Shown in pieces: positions 39,407-48,080 of a DNA stretch of 64,000 nucleotides (the first letter of the stretch is position 1; the number at the start of each line of letters is the position of its first letter). The position numbers and the translations under genes were made by a program. This DNA comes from Marisediminitalea lipolytica (GTDB lineage Bacteria; Pseudomonadota; Gammaproteobacteria; Enterobacterales; Alteromonadaceae), in contig NZ_MJIC01000010.1 in the NCBI RefSeq assembly GCF_001758465.1, positions 620,001 through 684,000 on the forward strand. Reading direction: 5' to 3'. The notes under the pieces are model-generated. The model searched no databases and was not told where the DNA came from. It worked only from the letters and a program-made list of their open reading frames with translations.

Positions 39407-40819
39407 ATGAAACCAGTCGTATTAGCCGGAGGCTCTGGCAGTCGTTTATGGCCTAAATCCCGCGCAGCTTTACCTAAACAGTTTCTGGCATTAACTTCAG
39501 AACAAACCATGCTGCAGGAAACGTTACAACGTTTGGAAGGCAGTAGTGCCGCTAACCCCATTGTTATCTGTAACGATGCTCACCGGTTTTTAGTGGCGGA
39601 ACAGCTTCGTCAGATGGGCGGAGAGCATGGTGGAATCATTCTTGAGCCGGTTGGCCGTAACACTGCACCCGCTATCGCACTGGCTGCCTTACATGCCATG
39701 CAAACCGATGATGATCCGGTTCTGCTGGTACTGGCAGCGGATCACCTGATTAAAGACTCTGCCAGTTTCAAAGCGGCTGTAGCCAAAGCCAATGAACTGG
39801 CATTAGCCGGTAAACTGGTGACCTTTGGCATAGTACCTGATCAGGCTCACACCGGTTATGGTTACATAAAAGGTGGTGAAGCGCTGGGCGTTGGCATGCA
39901 GGTAGACGAGTTTGTTGAAAAACCAGACCTGGCCACCGCGCAGCAATATGTGGATTCCGGCAATTATTTCTGGAACAGCGGCATGTTTATGTTTAAGGCC
40001 AGTGTCTATCTGGATGAACTGAAAAAATATGCGCCCGAAATGTACAGCATTTGTGAGCAGGCGATTGCTTCAGAAAGCAAAGATTTAGATTTTATCCGTA
40101 TTGACCCGGAGATCTTCGCAACCTGCCCGGACGATTCTATTGACTATGCGGTAATGGAAAAAACCGAATTAGCTGCGATGGTGCCGCTGGATGCCGGTTG
40201 GTCAGATGTAGGCAGTTGGTCTTCGCTGTGGGAAACCGCAGATGTTAAAGATGACAACGGTAATGTTATCGTCGGTGATGCCATCCTGGAAGGGGTTAAC
40301 AACAGCTACATCAACGCTGAAGAGCGTTTAATCGCAGTCGTAGGCCTGGATGACGTAGTGGTTGTTGAAACCAAAGACGCGGTGATGGTAGCAAATAAAA
40401 ACAAAGTGCAGGACATTAAGAACGTAGTTAACCAGCTTAAGGCCGAACGTCGTCCTGAATTTGAATTCCATCGTGAGGTGTTCCGTCCGTGGGGAAGTTA
40501 TGACTCCATTGATAACGGTAAGCGTTTTCAGGTTAAGCGTATTTCTGTTAAACCGGGCGAAAAATTATCGGTGCAGATGCATCATCACCGGGCAGAGCAC
40601 TGGATTGTCGTATCGGGTACCGCTAACGTAACCATTGGTGAAAAAACGCAACTGGTTACCGAAAACGAGTCTGTGTACATTCCAATCGGCGATGTTCACG
40701 CACTGGAAAACCCGGGCAAGATCCCACTTGAACTGATCGAAGTGCAGTCAGGTGCTTATCTGGGTGAAGATGATATTGTCCGTTTTTCTGACCGTTACGG
40801 CAGAACAGAATCTAAATAA
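39407..40819 (+). CDS. manC: Mannose-1-phosphate guanylyltransferase / mannose-6-phosphate isomerase
   Basis: A bifunctional type II PMI of 470 residues. The N-terminal pyrophosphorylase motif is [14 protein letters not shown] (residues 4-17), followed by the VEKP segment; the C-terminal cupin has [11 protein letters not shown] and the zinc ligands in [10 protein letters not shown]. It makes GDP-mannose from mannose-1-phosphate and, in many members, mannose-6-phosphate from fructose-6-phosphate. cpsG follows by 17 bases, supplying mannose-1-phosphate. The product is used in capsule, O-antigen or exopolysaccharide. AGGAATTTCA precedes the ATG. Confidence 0.95.
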   Translation: MKPVVLAGGSGSRLWPKSRAALPKQFLALTSEQTMLQETLQRLEGSSAANPIVICNDAHRFLVAEQLRQMGGEHGGIILEPVGRNTAPAIALAALHAMQTDDDPVLLVLAADHLIKDSASFKAAVAKANELALAGKLVTFGIVPDQAHTGYGYIKGGEALGVGMQVDEFVEKPDLATAQQYVDSGNYFWNSGMFMFKASVYLDELKKYAPEMYSICEQAIASESKDLDFIRIDPEIFATCPDDSIDYAVMEKTELAAMVPLDAGWSDVGSWSSLWETADVKDDNGNVIVGDAILEGVNNSYINAEERLIAVVGLDDVVVVETKDAVMVANKNKVQDIKNVVNQLKAERRPEFEFHREVFRPWGSYDSIDNGKRFQVKRISVKPGEKLSVQMHHHRAEHWIVVSGTANVTIGEKTQLVTENESVYIPIGDVHALENPGKIPLELIEVQSGAYLGEDDIVRFSDRYGRTESK

Positions 40820-40836
40820 GCTGAGTAATACTATTT

Positions 40837-42294
40837 ATGACAACACCTATTACCTGTTTTAAAGCGTATGACATTCGTGGTGAGTTAAATACTCAGCTTA
40901 ACGAAGACGTGGCATACCGTATTGGTTTTGCCTTTGCAGAAGAGCTTTCAGCGAAAACTGTAGTGGTTGGCGGTGATGTTCGGTTAACGTCATTGCCTTT
41001 AAAACTGGCGTTAAGCGCCGGTTTGATTGACGGTGGCGCATCGGTGACCGATATTGGTGTTGCTGGTACCGAAGAAATCTATTTTGCGACTAAACACCTC
41101 GGTGTAGATGGCGGTATAGAAGTCACAGCCAGTCATAACCCAATCAACTATAACGGTATGAAACTGGTAAAAGCCGGTTCGGTACCGATTAGCGGTGATA
41201 CGGGACTGAATGCGATTAAAGAGCGGGCTGAAGCCCTGGATGATGCTTATGTAGCAGAGCGCCTGGATTTTTATGCCAAAGGCGCAAAGTTCGACGCGGA
41301 CGCTTTCTTTAACGGTAAAGCCTTTATTGCTACTGACATTCTGGCCGAAACCGGTCAGTATCAGCGTCATCTGAATATGGATGCTTACGTATCTCATATT
41401 CTGTCTTATGTTGATATTAACAACTTTACGCCGCTTAAAATTGTGACTAATGCGGGTAACGGTGCTGCCGGTTTGGCTCTTGATGCCATTGAGCAAAGAT
41501 TGCTGGCCAAGGACGTTCCTGTTGAGTTTGTCAAAGTGCATCACAATGCCGATGGCACCTTCCCCAATGGTATTCCTAATCCGCTGTTACCAGAGAATCG
41601 TGCGGATACCGCAAACGCGGTAATTGAACATGGCGCTGATTTTGGTATTGCCTGGGACGGAGATTTTGACCGCTGTTTCCTGTTTGACGCCGACGGTAAC
41701 TTTATTGAGGGTTACTATATCGTTGGTTTACTTGCCAAGGCGTTCCTGGATAAAGGGCCGTCTAAAATCATTTATGATCCGCGTGTTTACTGGAATACCG
41801 AAGACATTATTACGTCTTCCGGTGGTACGCCAATAAAATGCAAGACAGGCCACGCGTTTATCAAAGAGCGTATGCGTAAAGAAGATGCGGTGTATGGTGG
41901 CGAAATGAGTGCCCATCATTACTTCCGCGATTTTGCCTACTGTGATTCAGGTATGATCCCGTGGTTGTTGGTAGCGGAGCTTATCTGTACGAGTCAGAAA
42001 TCGCTGGCTGATATGGTTAAGGAACGCATTGAAGCATTCCCGTCTTCAGGTGAAATTAACAGTACATTGAAAGATGCCGATGCCGCGCTTGCCCGCGTAC
42101 TGGCCAAATACCAACCATTAGCCGAAGTGATTGACGAAACAGATGGTATTGGTCTGGAGTTTGGTAACTGGCGCTTTAATTTACGTAAATCAAACACGGA
42201 ACCGGTTATTCGACTTAACGTGGAGTCAAAGGGCGATATTGCGTTAGTTGAAGAAAAAACCCAAGAGTTATTGGATCTCATCAGAGCGGAATAA
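40837..42294 (+). CDS. cpsG: Phosphomannomutase CpsG/ManB
   Basis: Interconverts mannose-6-phosphate and mannose-1-phosphate. The 485-residue product has the phosphoserine loop [13 protein letters not shown], the metal loop [24 protein letters not shown] for sugar binding and the C-terminal [15 protein letters not shown] phosphate-binding loop. It is about 30 residues longer than E. coli CpsG, with the extra in the first domain (residues about 145-175). A strong terminator follows. No glycosyltransferase genes lie nearby, so GDP-mannose serves a pathway elsewhere. Confidence 0.94.
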   Translation: MTTPITCFKAYDIRGELNTQLNEDVAYRIGFAFAEELSAKTVVVGGDVRLTSLPLKLALSAGLIDGGASVTDIGVAGTEEIYFATKHLGVDGGIEVTASHNPINYNGMKLVKAGSVPISGDTGLNAIKERAEALDDAYVAERLDFYAKGAKFDADAFFNGKAFIATDILAETGQYQRHLNMDAYVSHILSYVDINNFTPLKIVTNAGNGAAGLALDAIEQRLLAKDVPVEFVKVHHNADGTFPNGIPNPLLPENRADTANAVIEHGADFGIAWDGDFDRCFLFDADGNFIEGYYIVGLLAKAFLDKGPSKIIYDPRVYWNTEDIITSSGGTPIKCKTGHAFIKERMRKEDAVYGGEMSAHHYFRDFAYCDSGMIPWLLVAELICTSQKSLADMVKERIEAFPSSGEINSTLKDADAALARVLAKYQPLAEVIDETDGIGLEFGNWRFNLRKSNTEPVIRLNVESKGDIALVEEKTQELLDLIRAE

Positions 42295-42315
42295 GCACGC
42301 TGATTGGCTAAACAT

Positions 42316-42343
42316 AAAAAACCAGCGTTAAGCTGGTTTTTTT
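42316..42343 (+). terminator. Rho-independent terminator of manC-cpsG
   Basis: An A-run and ACCAGC (42321-42326) pair with GCTGGT (42332-42337) followed by seven or more T. It lies 22 bases after the cpsG stop and, with A/T runs on both sides, may also stop the opposing DUF3429 transcript. Confidence 0.9.
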
Positions 42344-42360
42344 ATGCGAGCTTTACGGTG

Positions 42361-42780
42361 TCAGCGGCTGAATATCATTACTGCATGTGACAGCACTACG
42401 ATGGTAGTGAGCTGCATTCTGAGTTTGGTATAGGACACCACCATATCTTTTGGCAGGGTTAATACCTGTTTGTCGTAGAACATCATTAATAAGTAACTAA
42501 TGCTTAAGATACCGAGAACCCAGGGAGCTCCAGATTGAGTAAGACAGAGCCAGCCAACAATAGTGGGCAACATGGCAACATACATCTGATGCCCTTGCTT
42601 GTGACTGCTGATTGCATCGTACCAATGTACACCACCGAAGAAGGACAACAGCACCGCTGAATACTGGGTAAAATAGAGATAAACCAGAGACTGAGGCATG
42701 ACATCGGTAAACGTTAGTATGTTTAAACCAATAAATGGCAGTAAACCAGCAAAACCAAGTTGTTTTATTAACGGTTGCAT
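42361..42780 (-). CDS. DUF3429 family membrane protein
   Basis: A 139-residue inner-membrane protein with about four or five helices. LGFAGLLPFIGLN and YSAVLLSFFGGVHWY match DUF3429, a family found in proteobacteria and in fungal mitochondria without a known function. It stands alone between cpsG and gltA. Ribosome site weak. Bases 42781-42970 upstream are AT-rich and presumably hold its promoter. Confidence 0.83.
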   Translation of the reverse strand: MQPLIKQLGFAGLLPFIGLNILTFTDVMPQSLVYLYFTQYSAVLLSFFGGVHWYDAISSHKQGHQMYVAMLPTIVGWLCLTQSGAPWVLGILSISYLLMMFYDKQVLTLPKDMVVSYTKLRMQLTTIVVLSHAVMIFSR

Positions 42781-42971
42781 CGCGCTTTTATTACCTTGCT
42801 TAGATTAAATATTTAAAATTTATTACGAAAATTTCTATTAACAGGATTATCAAGAAATTAATCAAATGCGTTATGTGGCAAAAACTATTTATCTGATTAA
42901 TTCGCTATTTGTTAAATAATGGTTAATTTTAATGGTTAATAAAAAGTTAAGTGGCTAATTATTAAAAATAA

Positions 42972-42997
42972 AAAAGGCCCGCACTGCGAGCCTTTAA
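42972..42997 (-). terminator. Rho-independent terminator of gltA
   Basis: On the minus strand AAAGGC-x-CGC pairs with GCG-x-GCCTTT around a three-base loop, followed by TTTTTATTTTT. It lies 20 bases after the gltA stop. Confidence 0.82.
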
Positions 42998-43016
42998 ATT
43001 TAACAATTAAATTTGC

Positions 43017-44294
43017 TTATTTAATTGGCGTATATTTACGCTCAGTGTGACCGGTGTACAACTGGCGAGGACGACCGATTTTCTGACCCGGGTCAGACAT
43101 CATTTCGTGCCAGTGAGAGATCCAGCCAACGGTACGTGACAGAGCAAAGATACAGGTGAACATATTGGTTGGAATACCAATCGCTTTCAGCACGATACCA
43201 GAGTAGAAGTCCACGTTAGGGAACAGTTTCTTCTCTGCAAAGTACGGGTCTTCCAGCGCGATACGTTCCAGTTCCATTGCTACATCAAGTAATGGATCTT
43301 TAACGTCAAGCTCTGCGAATACTTCGCGGCAGCTTTCCTGCATAACCGTAGCACGTGGGTCGTAGTTTTTGTAAACACGGTGACCAAAGCCCATAAGACG
43401 GAACGGATCGTTCTTATCCTTGGCACGAGCGATAAATTCAGGAATACGGTCAACCGTACCAATTTCTTCCAGCATCTGCAGACAAGCTTCGTTAGCACCA
43501 CCGTGGGCAGGGCCCCACAGAGACGCAACACCAGCTGCGATACATGCGTAAGGGTTGGCACCAGACGAGCCAGCCAGACGTACAGTCGAGGTTGACGCGT
43601 TTTGTTCGTGGTCCGCGTGCAGCGTAAAGATACGGTCCATAGCGCGTTCTACCGCCGGGCTGATTTTATATTCTTCAGCAGGCACAGAGAACATCATGTT
43701 CAGGAAGTTAGCCGCGTAGCTTAAATCGTTACGTGGATAAACAAACGGCTGACCGATGTTATACTTGTAACACATTGCAACCAGGGTAGGCATCTTCGCG
43801 ATTAAGCGGTGCGCACAGCGTACACGCATGTCGAAATTATGCACGTCAAGATCACTGTGGTAGAACGATGACATGGCGCCAACGGTACCATTCAGCATGG
43901 CCATTGGGTGAGCATCGTTACGGAAACCATGGAAGAACATGTGAATTTGCTCATGTACCATGGTGTGGCGTTTGATGGTGTTTTCGAATTCTTCGTATTC
44001 TTCTTTGTTTGGCGCGTCACCGTGCAGCAGCATGTGACAAACTTCCAGATAGCTCGCATCGCGTGCCAGTTCTTCGATAGGGAAGCCACGGTGTAACAGT
44101 ACACCTTTCTCACCATCAATGAACGTGATAGAAGACTCGCAAGATCCGGTCGCCATAAAACCAGGGTCATAGGTGAAATAACCATGTTTACCAAGGGCAC
44201 GAATGTCAATTACGTCTTGTCCTGCTGTACCAGACAAGATAGGAAGTTCTATTTCCTTGTCGCCCGCTTTCAGAATGGCTTTTTGATCTGCCAT
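43017..44294 (-). CDS. gltA: Citrate synthase GltA
   Basis: Condenses oxaloacetate and acetyl-CoA to citrate, the entry to the TCA cycle. At 425 residues it is the long, NADH-sensitive type found in gammaproteobacteria. The N-terminal domain (residues 1 to about 60) precedes the catalytic core, with the active-site [11 protein letters not shown], the CoA loop [14 protein letters not shown], and the Asp in NVDFYSG. AGGAG lies eight bases before the ATG. It is divergent from sdhCDAB-sucABCD, as in E. coli. Confidence 0.97.
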   Translation of the reverse strand: MADQKAILKAGDKEIELPILSGTAGQDVIDIRALGKHGYFTYDPGFMATGSCESSITFIDGEKGVLLHRGFPIEELARDASYLEVCHMLLHGDAPNKEEYEEFENTIKRHTMVHEQIHMFFHGFRNDAHPMAMLNGTVGAMSSFYHSDLDVHNFDMRVRCAHRLIAKMPTLVAMCYKYNIGQPFVYPRNDLSYAANFLNMMFSVPAEEYKISPAVERAMDRIFTLHADHEQNASTSTVRLAGSSGANPYACIAAGVASLWGPAHGGANEACLQMLEEIGTVDRIPEFIARAKDKNDPFRLMGFGHRVYKNYDPRATVMQESCREVFAELDVKDPLLDVAMELERIALEDPYFAEKKLFPNVDFYSGIVLKAIGIPTNMFTCIFALSRTVGWISHWHEMMSDPGQKIGRPRQLYTGHTERKYTPIK

Positions 44295-44725
44295 ATGTTG
44301 CTCTCCTCAGAATTTTCTTTATCAGGATGTTACTCAATTTTGAGCAATCCGGTGGGAAAAGTGGCGTAGTTTTACTTTATTATGCAGTAACAAGTCAATT
44401 TTATTACTTATATTACATACAAATATTCTAGATTATTTTTCATTATACTGGTACTGCCCGGCGCGGGATCAAGGGATTTTATCCTTTCTACGACCTAAGA
44501 CTAATGTCCTAATACCACACAAAAAATTGTAATTATAATAGGTCGTGGATATACTCTGGCCTACTTAAATTAGCTGAATAATTATTCTGTTAATTAAGTA
44601 AAAAAATATTCACAAAATGTTAACATCTCAATGGATGAGAGAATTAACTTAGTAACAATCATAATCACTCTGTCAGGACTCAACACGAGAGTGATTTGTC
44701 CCTACGGATAAAACAGGCAAAAATT
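44295..44725. promoter_or_regulatory. gltA-sdhC divergent control region
   Basis: A 431-base AT-rich spacer. For sdhC the best promoter is TTGTAA (44527-44532), 17 bases, TATACT (44550-44555), giving a leader of about 165 bases. For gltA on the minus strand a TATAAT reads from 44447 to 44442 with TTGATC near 44472-44467 (19-base spacer). In the sdh leader AATCACTCT (44663-44671) pairs with AGAGTGATT (44688-44696), a 9-bp stem ending 30 bases before the sdhC GTG. No T-run follows, so it is not a terminator. Confidence 0.5.
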
Positions 44726-45100
44726 GTGAAAAAGCAAAGACCAGTAAATTTAGACCTAAACACCATTAAATTTCCTCCTTCTGCTATTTCGTCAATTCTC
44801 CATCGTGTAACAGGTGTCGCAATGTTCTTTGCGCTGCTGTTTGTGATCTGGGCATGGGCCGTTTCGGTATCATCTCCAGAAGGCTTTGCCAATGTGCAGG
44901 CTTTAATGGATGGATTGATTGGAAAGTTCATTGCAATCGGTACAGCTTCTGCGCTGACCTACCACATCCTTGGCGGTATCCGTCACGGTATTATGGATAT
45001 GGGTCACTGGGAAGAGCTTGAGTCTGGTAACTTAAGCGCGCAGGTTGTTCTTGGTTTGTGGGTGGTACTGACAGTAGTTATAGGGGTTGCGTTATGGTAA
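44726..45100 (+). CDS. sdhC: Succinate dehydrogenase cytochrome b556 subunit SdhC
   Basis: One of two membrane anchors of complex II; with SdhD it binds haem b and ubiquinone. The 124-residue product has three membrane helices and the family motif PPSAISSILHRVTGVAMF, with Ser and Arg of the quinone site; HILGGIRHGIMD holds the probable haem-ligand His. The start is GTG at 44726 (MKKQRPVNLDL), as homologues begin; an upstream TTG in frame is not supported. sdhD starts inside its last codons. Confidence 0.95.
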   Translation: MKKQRPVNLDLNTIKFPPSAISSILHRVTGVAMFFALLFVIWAWAVSVSSPEGFANVQALMDGLIGKFIAIGTASALTYHILGGIRHGIMDMGHWEELESGNLSAQVVLGLWVVLTVVIGVALW

Positions 45101-45441
45101 CAAATCAAGCAAGCATTAAGCGCAATGGTGTACAGGATTTTGTTTCCTTACGAGCGACTGCTTTTATAATCGCGCTTTACACTTTCTTCATTGCAGGATT
45201 TTTTATCACCACTGAAGAAGTGACTTTTGACGTATGGCAGGGACTGTTCTCTGGTATTGCGATGAAAGTGTTCACTCTCGCTGCATTGGTTTCCATCATG
45301 ATCCATGTTCGCATTGGTCTGTGGCAGGTGTTAACCGATTATGTTAAGCCAACCGGTCTGCGCGCAATCATTCAGTATGTACTGAATATTATTGCGTTTG
45401 TCTATGTAGCAGTTGGTTTGTTTGTTTTGTGGGGAGTGTAA
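45094..45441 (+). CDS. sdhD: Succinate dehydrogenase membrane anchor subunit SdhD
   Basis: A 115-residue, three-helix anchor of complex [19 protein letters not shown] begins the first helix and [18 protein letters not shown] in the second holds the second haem His and the quinone-site Asp-Tyr. ATG at 45094 overlaps the end of sdhC by seven bases, with AGGGG upstream. sdhA follows one base after its stop. Confidence 0.94.
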   Translation: MVTNQASIKRNGVQDFVSLRATAFIIALYTFFIAGFFITTEEVTFDVWQGLFSGIAMKVFTLAALVSIMIHVRIGLWQVLTDYVKPTGLRAIIQYVLNIIAFVYVAVGLFVLWGV

Positions 45442-45442
45442 G

Positions 45443-47215
45443 ATGAGTTTACCCGTTCATGAATTTGACGCCGTCGTAATTGGCGCCGGCGGTGCAGGAA
45501 TGCGTGCAGCGCTGCAGATTTCGCAGTCTGGCAAATCCTGTGCATTATTATCGAAAGTTTTTCCTACCCGTTCACATACTGTGTCTGCCCAGGGCGGTAT
45601 CACAGTAGCACTGGGTAATTCCCACGAAGATAACTGGGAATGGCACATGTACGATACCGTTAAAGGTTCCGACTATATCGGTGACCAGGACGCTATCGAG
45701 TACATGTGTAAAACCGGACCAGAAGCCATTATCGAAATGGAAAACATGGGTCTGCCATTTTCTCGTTTTGAGAACGGTAAGATCTACCAGCGTCCATTTG
45801 GTGGTCAGTCCAAGAATTTTGGTGGCGAGCAGGGCGCTCGTACTGCTGCCGCAGCTGACCGTACTGGTCACGCGTTACTGCATTTGCTGTATCAGCAAAA
45901 CGTAAAAAACAAAACCAAAGTATTCAGCGAATGGTATGCACTGGATCTGGTAAAAAACCAGGACGGTGATGTTGTTGGTTGTACCGCAATCGATATTGAA
46001 ACCGGTGAAGTGGTTTACTTCAAGTCTAAAGCCGTAGTGCTGGCAACCGGTGGTGCGGGTCGTATCTACGCATCAACCACCAATGCGCACATTAACACTG
46101 GTGACGGTGTTGGTATGGCGCTGCGCGCCGGTGTGTGCGTGCAGGACATGGAAATGTGGCAGTTCCACCCAACGGGTATTGCTGGCGCAGGTACGCTGGT
46201 AACAGAAGGTTGTCGTGGTGAAGGTGGTTACCTTCTGAACAAAGATGGCGAACGCTTTATGGAGCGTTATGCACCTAATGCTAAAGACTTAGCCGGCCGC
46301 GACGTTGTTGCCCGTTCAATGATTACTGAAATCCGTGAAGGCCGCGGTTGCGATGGCCCATGGGGACCGCATATCAAGCTTAAGCTTGATCACTTAGGTA
46401 AAGACGTACTTGAATCTCGTCTGCCGGGTATCCTTGAGTTGTCCCGTACCTTTGCCCACGTTGATCCGGTTAAAGAGCCGATTCCGGTAATTCCAACCTG
46501 TCACTACATGATGGGCGGTATTCCGACTAATGTTGACGGTCAGTGTCTGACCCTTGATGAAAACGGCAAAGAGAAACTGGTTAACGGTTTATTTGCCTGT
46601 GGTGAGATTGCCTGTGTATCTGTGCATGGTGCAAACCGCTTAGGTGGTAATTCATTGCTTGACCTTGTGGTATTTGGTCGTGCGACTGGTCTGCATCTGG
46701 GTGAAAAACTCGATGATATGACACCAACCCGCGAAGCGTCTGAATCTGATCTGGAAACGGCCATGGCGCGTTTCAATCGTTGGGAAAGCTCAGAGAAAGG
46801 CAAGGGCGAAGATCCAATTCAAATCAAGAAAGATTTACAGCAGTGCATGCAGCTTAACTTCTCGGTATTCCGTGAAGGCGATGCCATGGCTGAAGGTCTT
46901 AGCCAGCTTAAAGAAATCCGTGAACGTCTTAAGTCTGCACGTCTTGACGATAAGAGTTCTGACTTCAATACCCAGCGTATTGAGTGTTTAGAGCTGGATA
47001 ACCTGATGGAAACGGCATTCAGTACTGCAGTTGCGGCTAACTTCCGTACAGAGAGTCGTGGCGCTCACAGCCGTATCGACTATCCGGATCGTGATGACGA
47101 GAACTGGTTATGTCATAGCGTATACAACCCGGCCACTGAAGCCATGGTTAAACGTGATGTCAACATGGCGCCTAAGCTTCGCGAAGCCTTCCCGCCGAAA
47201 GTACGTTCATACTAA
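45443..47215 (+). CDS. sdhA: Succinate dehydrogenase flavoprotein subunit SdhA
   Basis: Oxidises succinate to fumarate with covalently bound FAD, on the cytoplasmic face of complex II. The 590-residue product shows the FAD loop [14 protein letters not shown], the FAD-linking His in [29 protein letters not shown] and the catalytic HPTG and [12 protein letters not shown] segments. The ATG at 45443 follows GGGGAG. Same length and order as the E. coli gene. Confidence 0.97.
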   Translation: MSLPVHEFDAVVIGAGGAGMRAALQISQSGKSCALLSKVFPTRSHTVSAQGGITVALGNSHEDNWEWHMYDTVKGSDYIGDQDAIEYMCKTGPEAIIEMENMGLPFSRFENGKIYQRPFGGQSKNFGGEQGARTAAAADRTGHALLHLLYQQNVKNKTKVFSEWYALDLVKNQDGDVVGCTAIDIETGEVVYFKSKAVVLATGGAGRIYASTTNAHINTGDGVGMALRAGVCVQDMEMWQFHPTGIAGAGTLVTEGCRGEGGYLLNKDGERFMERYAPNAKDLAGRDVVARSMITEIREGRGCDGPWGPHIKLKLDHLGKDVLESRLPGILELSRTFAHVDPVKEPIPVIPTCHYMMGGIPTNVDGQCLTLDENGKEKLVNGLFACGEIACVSVHGANRLGGNSLLDLVVFGRATGLHLGEKLDDMTPTREASESDLETAMARFNRWESSEKGKGEDPIQIKKDLQQCMQLNFSVFREGDAMAEGLSQLKEIRERLKSARLDDKSSDFNTQRIECLELDNLMETAFSTAVAANFRTESRGAHSRIDYPDRDDENWLCHSVYNPATEAMVKRDVNMAPKLREAFPPKVRSY

Positions 47216-47228
47216 GAGGGGTTAGACC

Positions 47229-47939
47229 ATGCAATTATCTTTTTCGGTATACCGCTATAATCCTGAGGTGGACAATGCACCTCGCATGCAGGATTACACC
47301 CTGGAAGTGGAAGAAGGCCAGGATATGATGGTGCTGGATGCACTGTTACTATTAAAAGAGCAGGATCCAACGTTATCATTTCGTCGTTCTTGCCGCGAAG
47401 GGGTTTGTGGCTCTGACGGCATGAACATGAATGGTAAAAACGGTCTGGCATGTATTACACCACTGTCTGCGCTGGGCAAAGGTAAACTGGTTATTCGTCC
47501 GTTACCTGGTCTGCCGGTTGTGCGTGACCTGGTGGTTGATATGACCCAGTTCTACACCCAGTACGAGAAAATCAAGCCGTTCTTAATTAACGACAGCAAA
47601 CAGCCACCTGCGCGTGAGCATCTGCAGTCTCCTGAAGAGCGTGCTAAACTTGACGGACTGTACGAGTGTATTCTTTGTGCATGTTGTTCAACATCTTGTC
47701 CATCATTCTGGTGGAACCCGGATAAGTTCATCGGACCAGCCGGCCTGTTGCACGCCTATCGTTTCCTTATCGATAGTCGCGATACTGCAACAGACGAGCG
47801 ATTGAACGATCTGGATGATGCATTCAGCGTGTTCAGATGTCATGGCATAATGAACTGTGTAAGTGTATGTCCGAAAGGACTAAACCCGACTAAGGCAATC
47901 GGACAAATCAAGTCCATGCTGTTACAACGGGCTGTTTAG
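47229..47939 (+). CDS. sdhB: Succinate dehydrogenase iron-sulfur subunit SdhB
   Basis: Carries electrons from FAD to quinone through three clusters. The 236-residue product has the 2Fe-2S ligands in SCREGVCGSDGMNMNG with a later Cys, the 4Fe-4S motif CILCACCSTSCPS, and the 3Fe-4S/4Fe-4S ligands in CHGIMNCVSVCPKGLNP. It starts 13 bases after sdhA, with GAGGGG upstream. A hairpin with a T-run follows before sucA. Confidence 0.97.
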   Translation: MQLSFSVYRYNPEVDNAPRMQDYTLEVEEGQDMMVLDALLLLKEQDPTLSFRRSCREGVCGSDGMNMNGKNGLACITPLSALGKGKLVIRPLPGLPVVRDLVVDMTQFYTQYEKIKPFLINDSKQPPAREHLQSPEERAKLDGLYECILCACCSTSCPSFWWNPDKFIGPAGLLHAYRFLIDSRDTATDERLNDLDDAFSVFRCHGIMNCVSVCPKGLNPTKAIGQIKSMLLQRAV

Positions 47940-47987
47940 CAATTATCTTGATTACTGTTTCAGTAACAAGTGAGTAATGCATGAATG

Positions 47988-48016
47988 GCCATCCTTTCGG
48001 GGTGGCTATTTTTTTG
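47988..48016 (+). terminator. Terminator or attenuator between sdhB and sucA
   Basis: GCCATCC (47988-47994) pairs with GGGTGGC (48000-48006, one G-U pair) around TTTCG and is followed by seven T. It is 50 bases after sdhB and 65 before sucA. It should end part of the sdh transcripts; I see no strong promoter for sucA after it, so it may act as an attenuator within the long operon. Confidence 0.75.
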
Positions 48017-48080
48017 TAAATGTGGCCGGTAGAAACTAACCGACCTAATAGTTTTATTGACAACCTAGCAAGGCACAATA

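Noticed and set aside
41011..41544. Open frame of 177 codons antisense to cpsG
   Set aside because: Shadow of a conserved gene; no plausible protein features.
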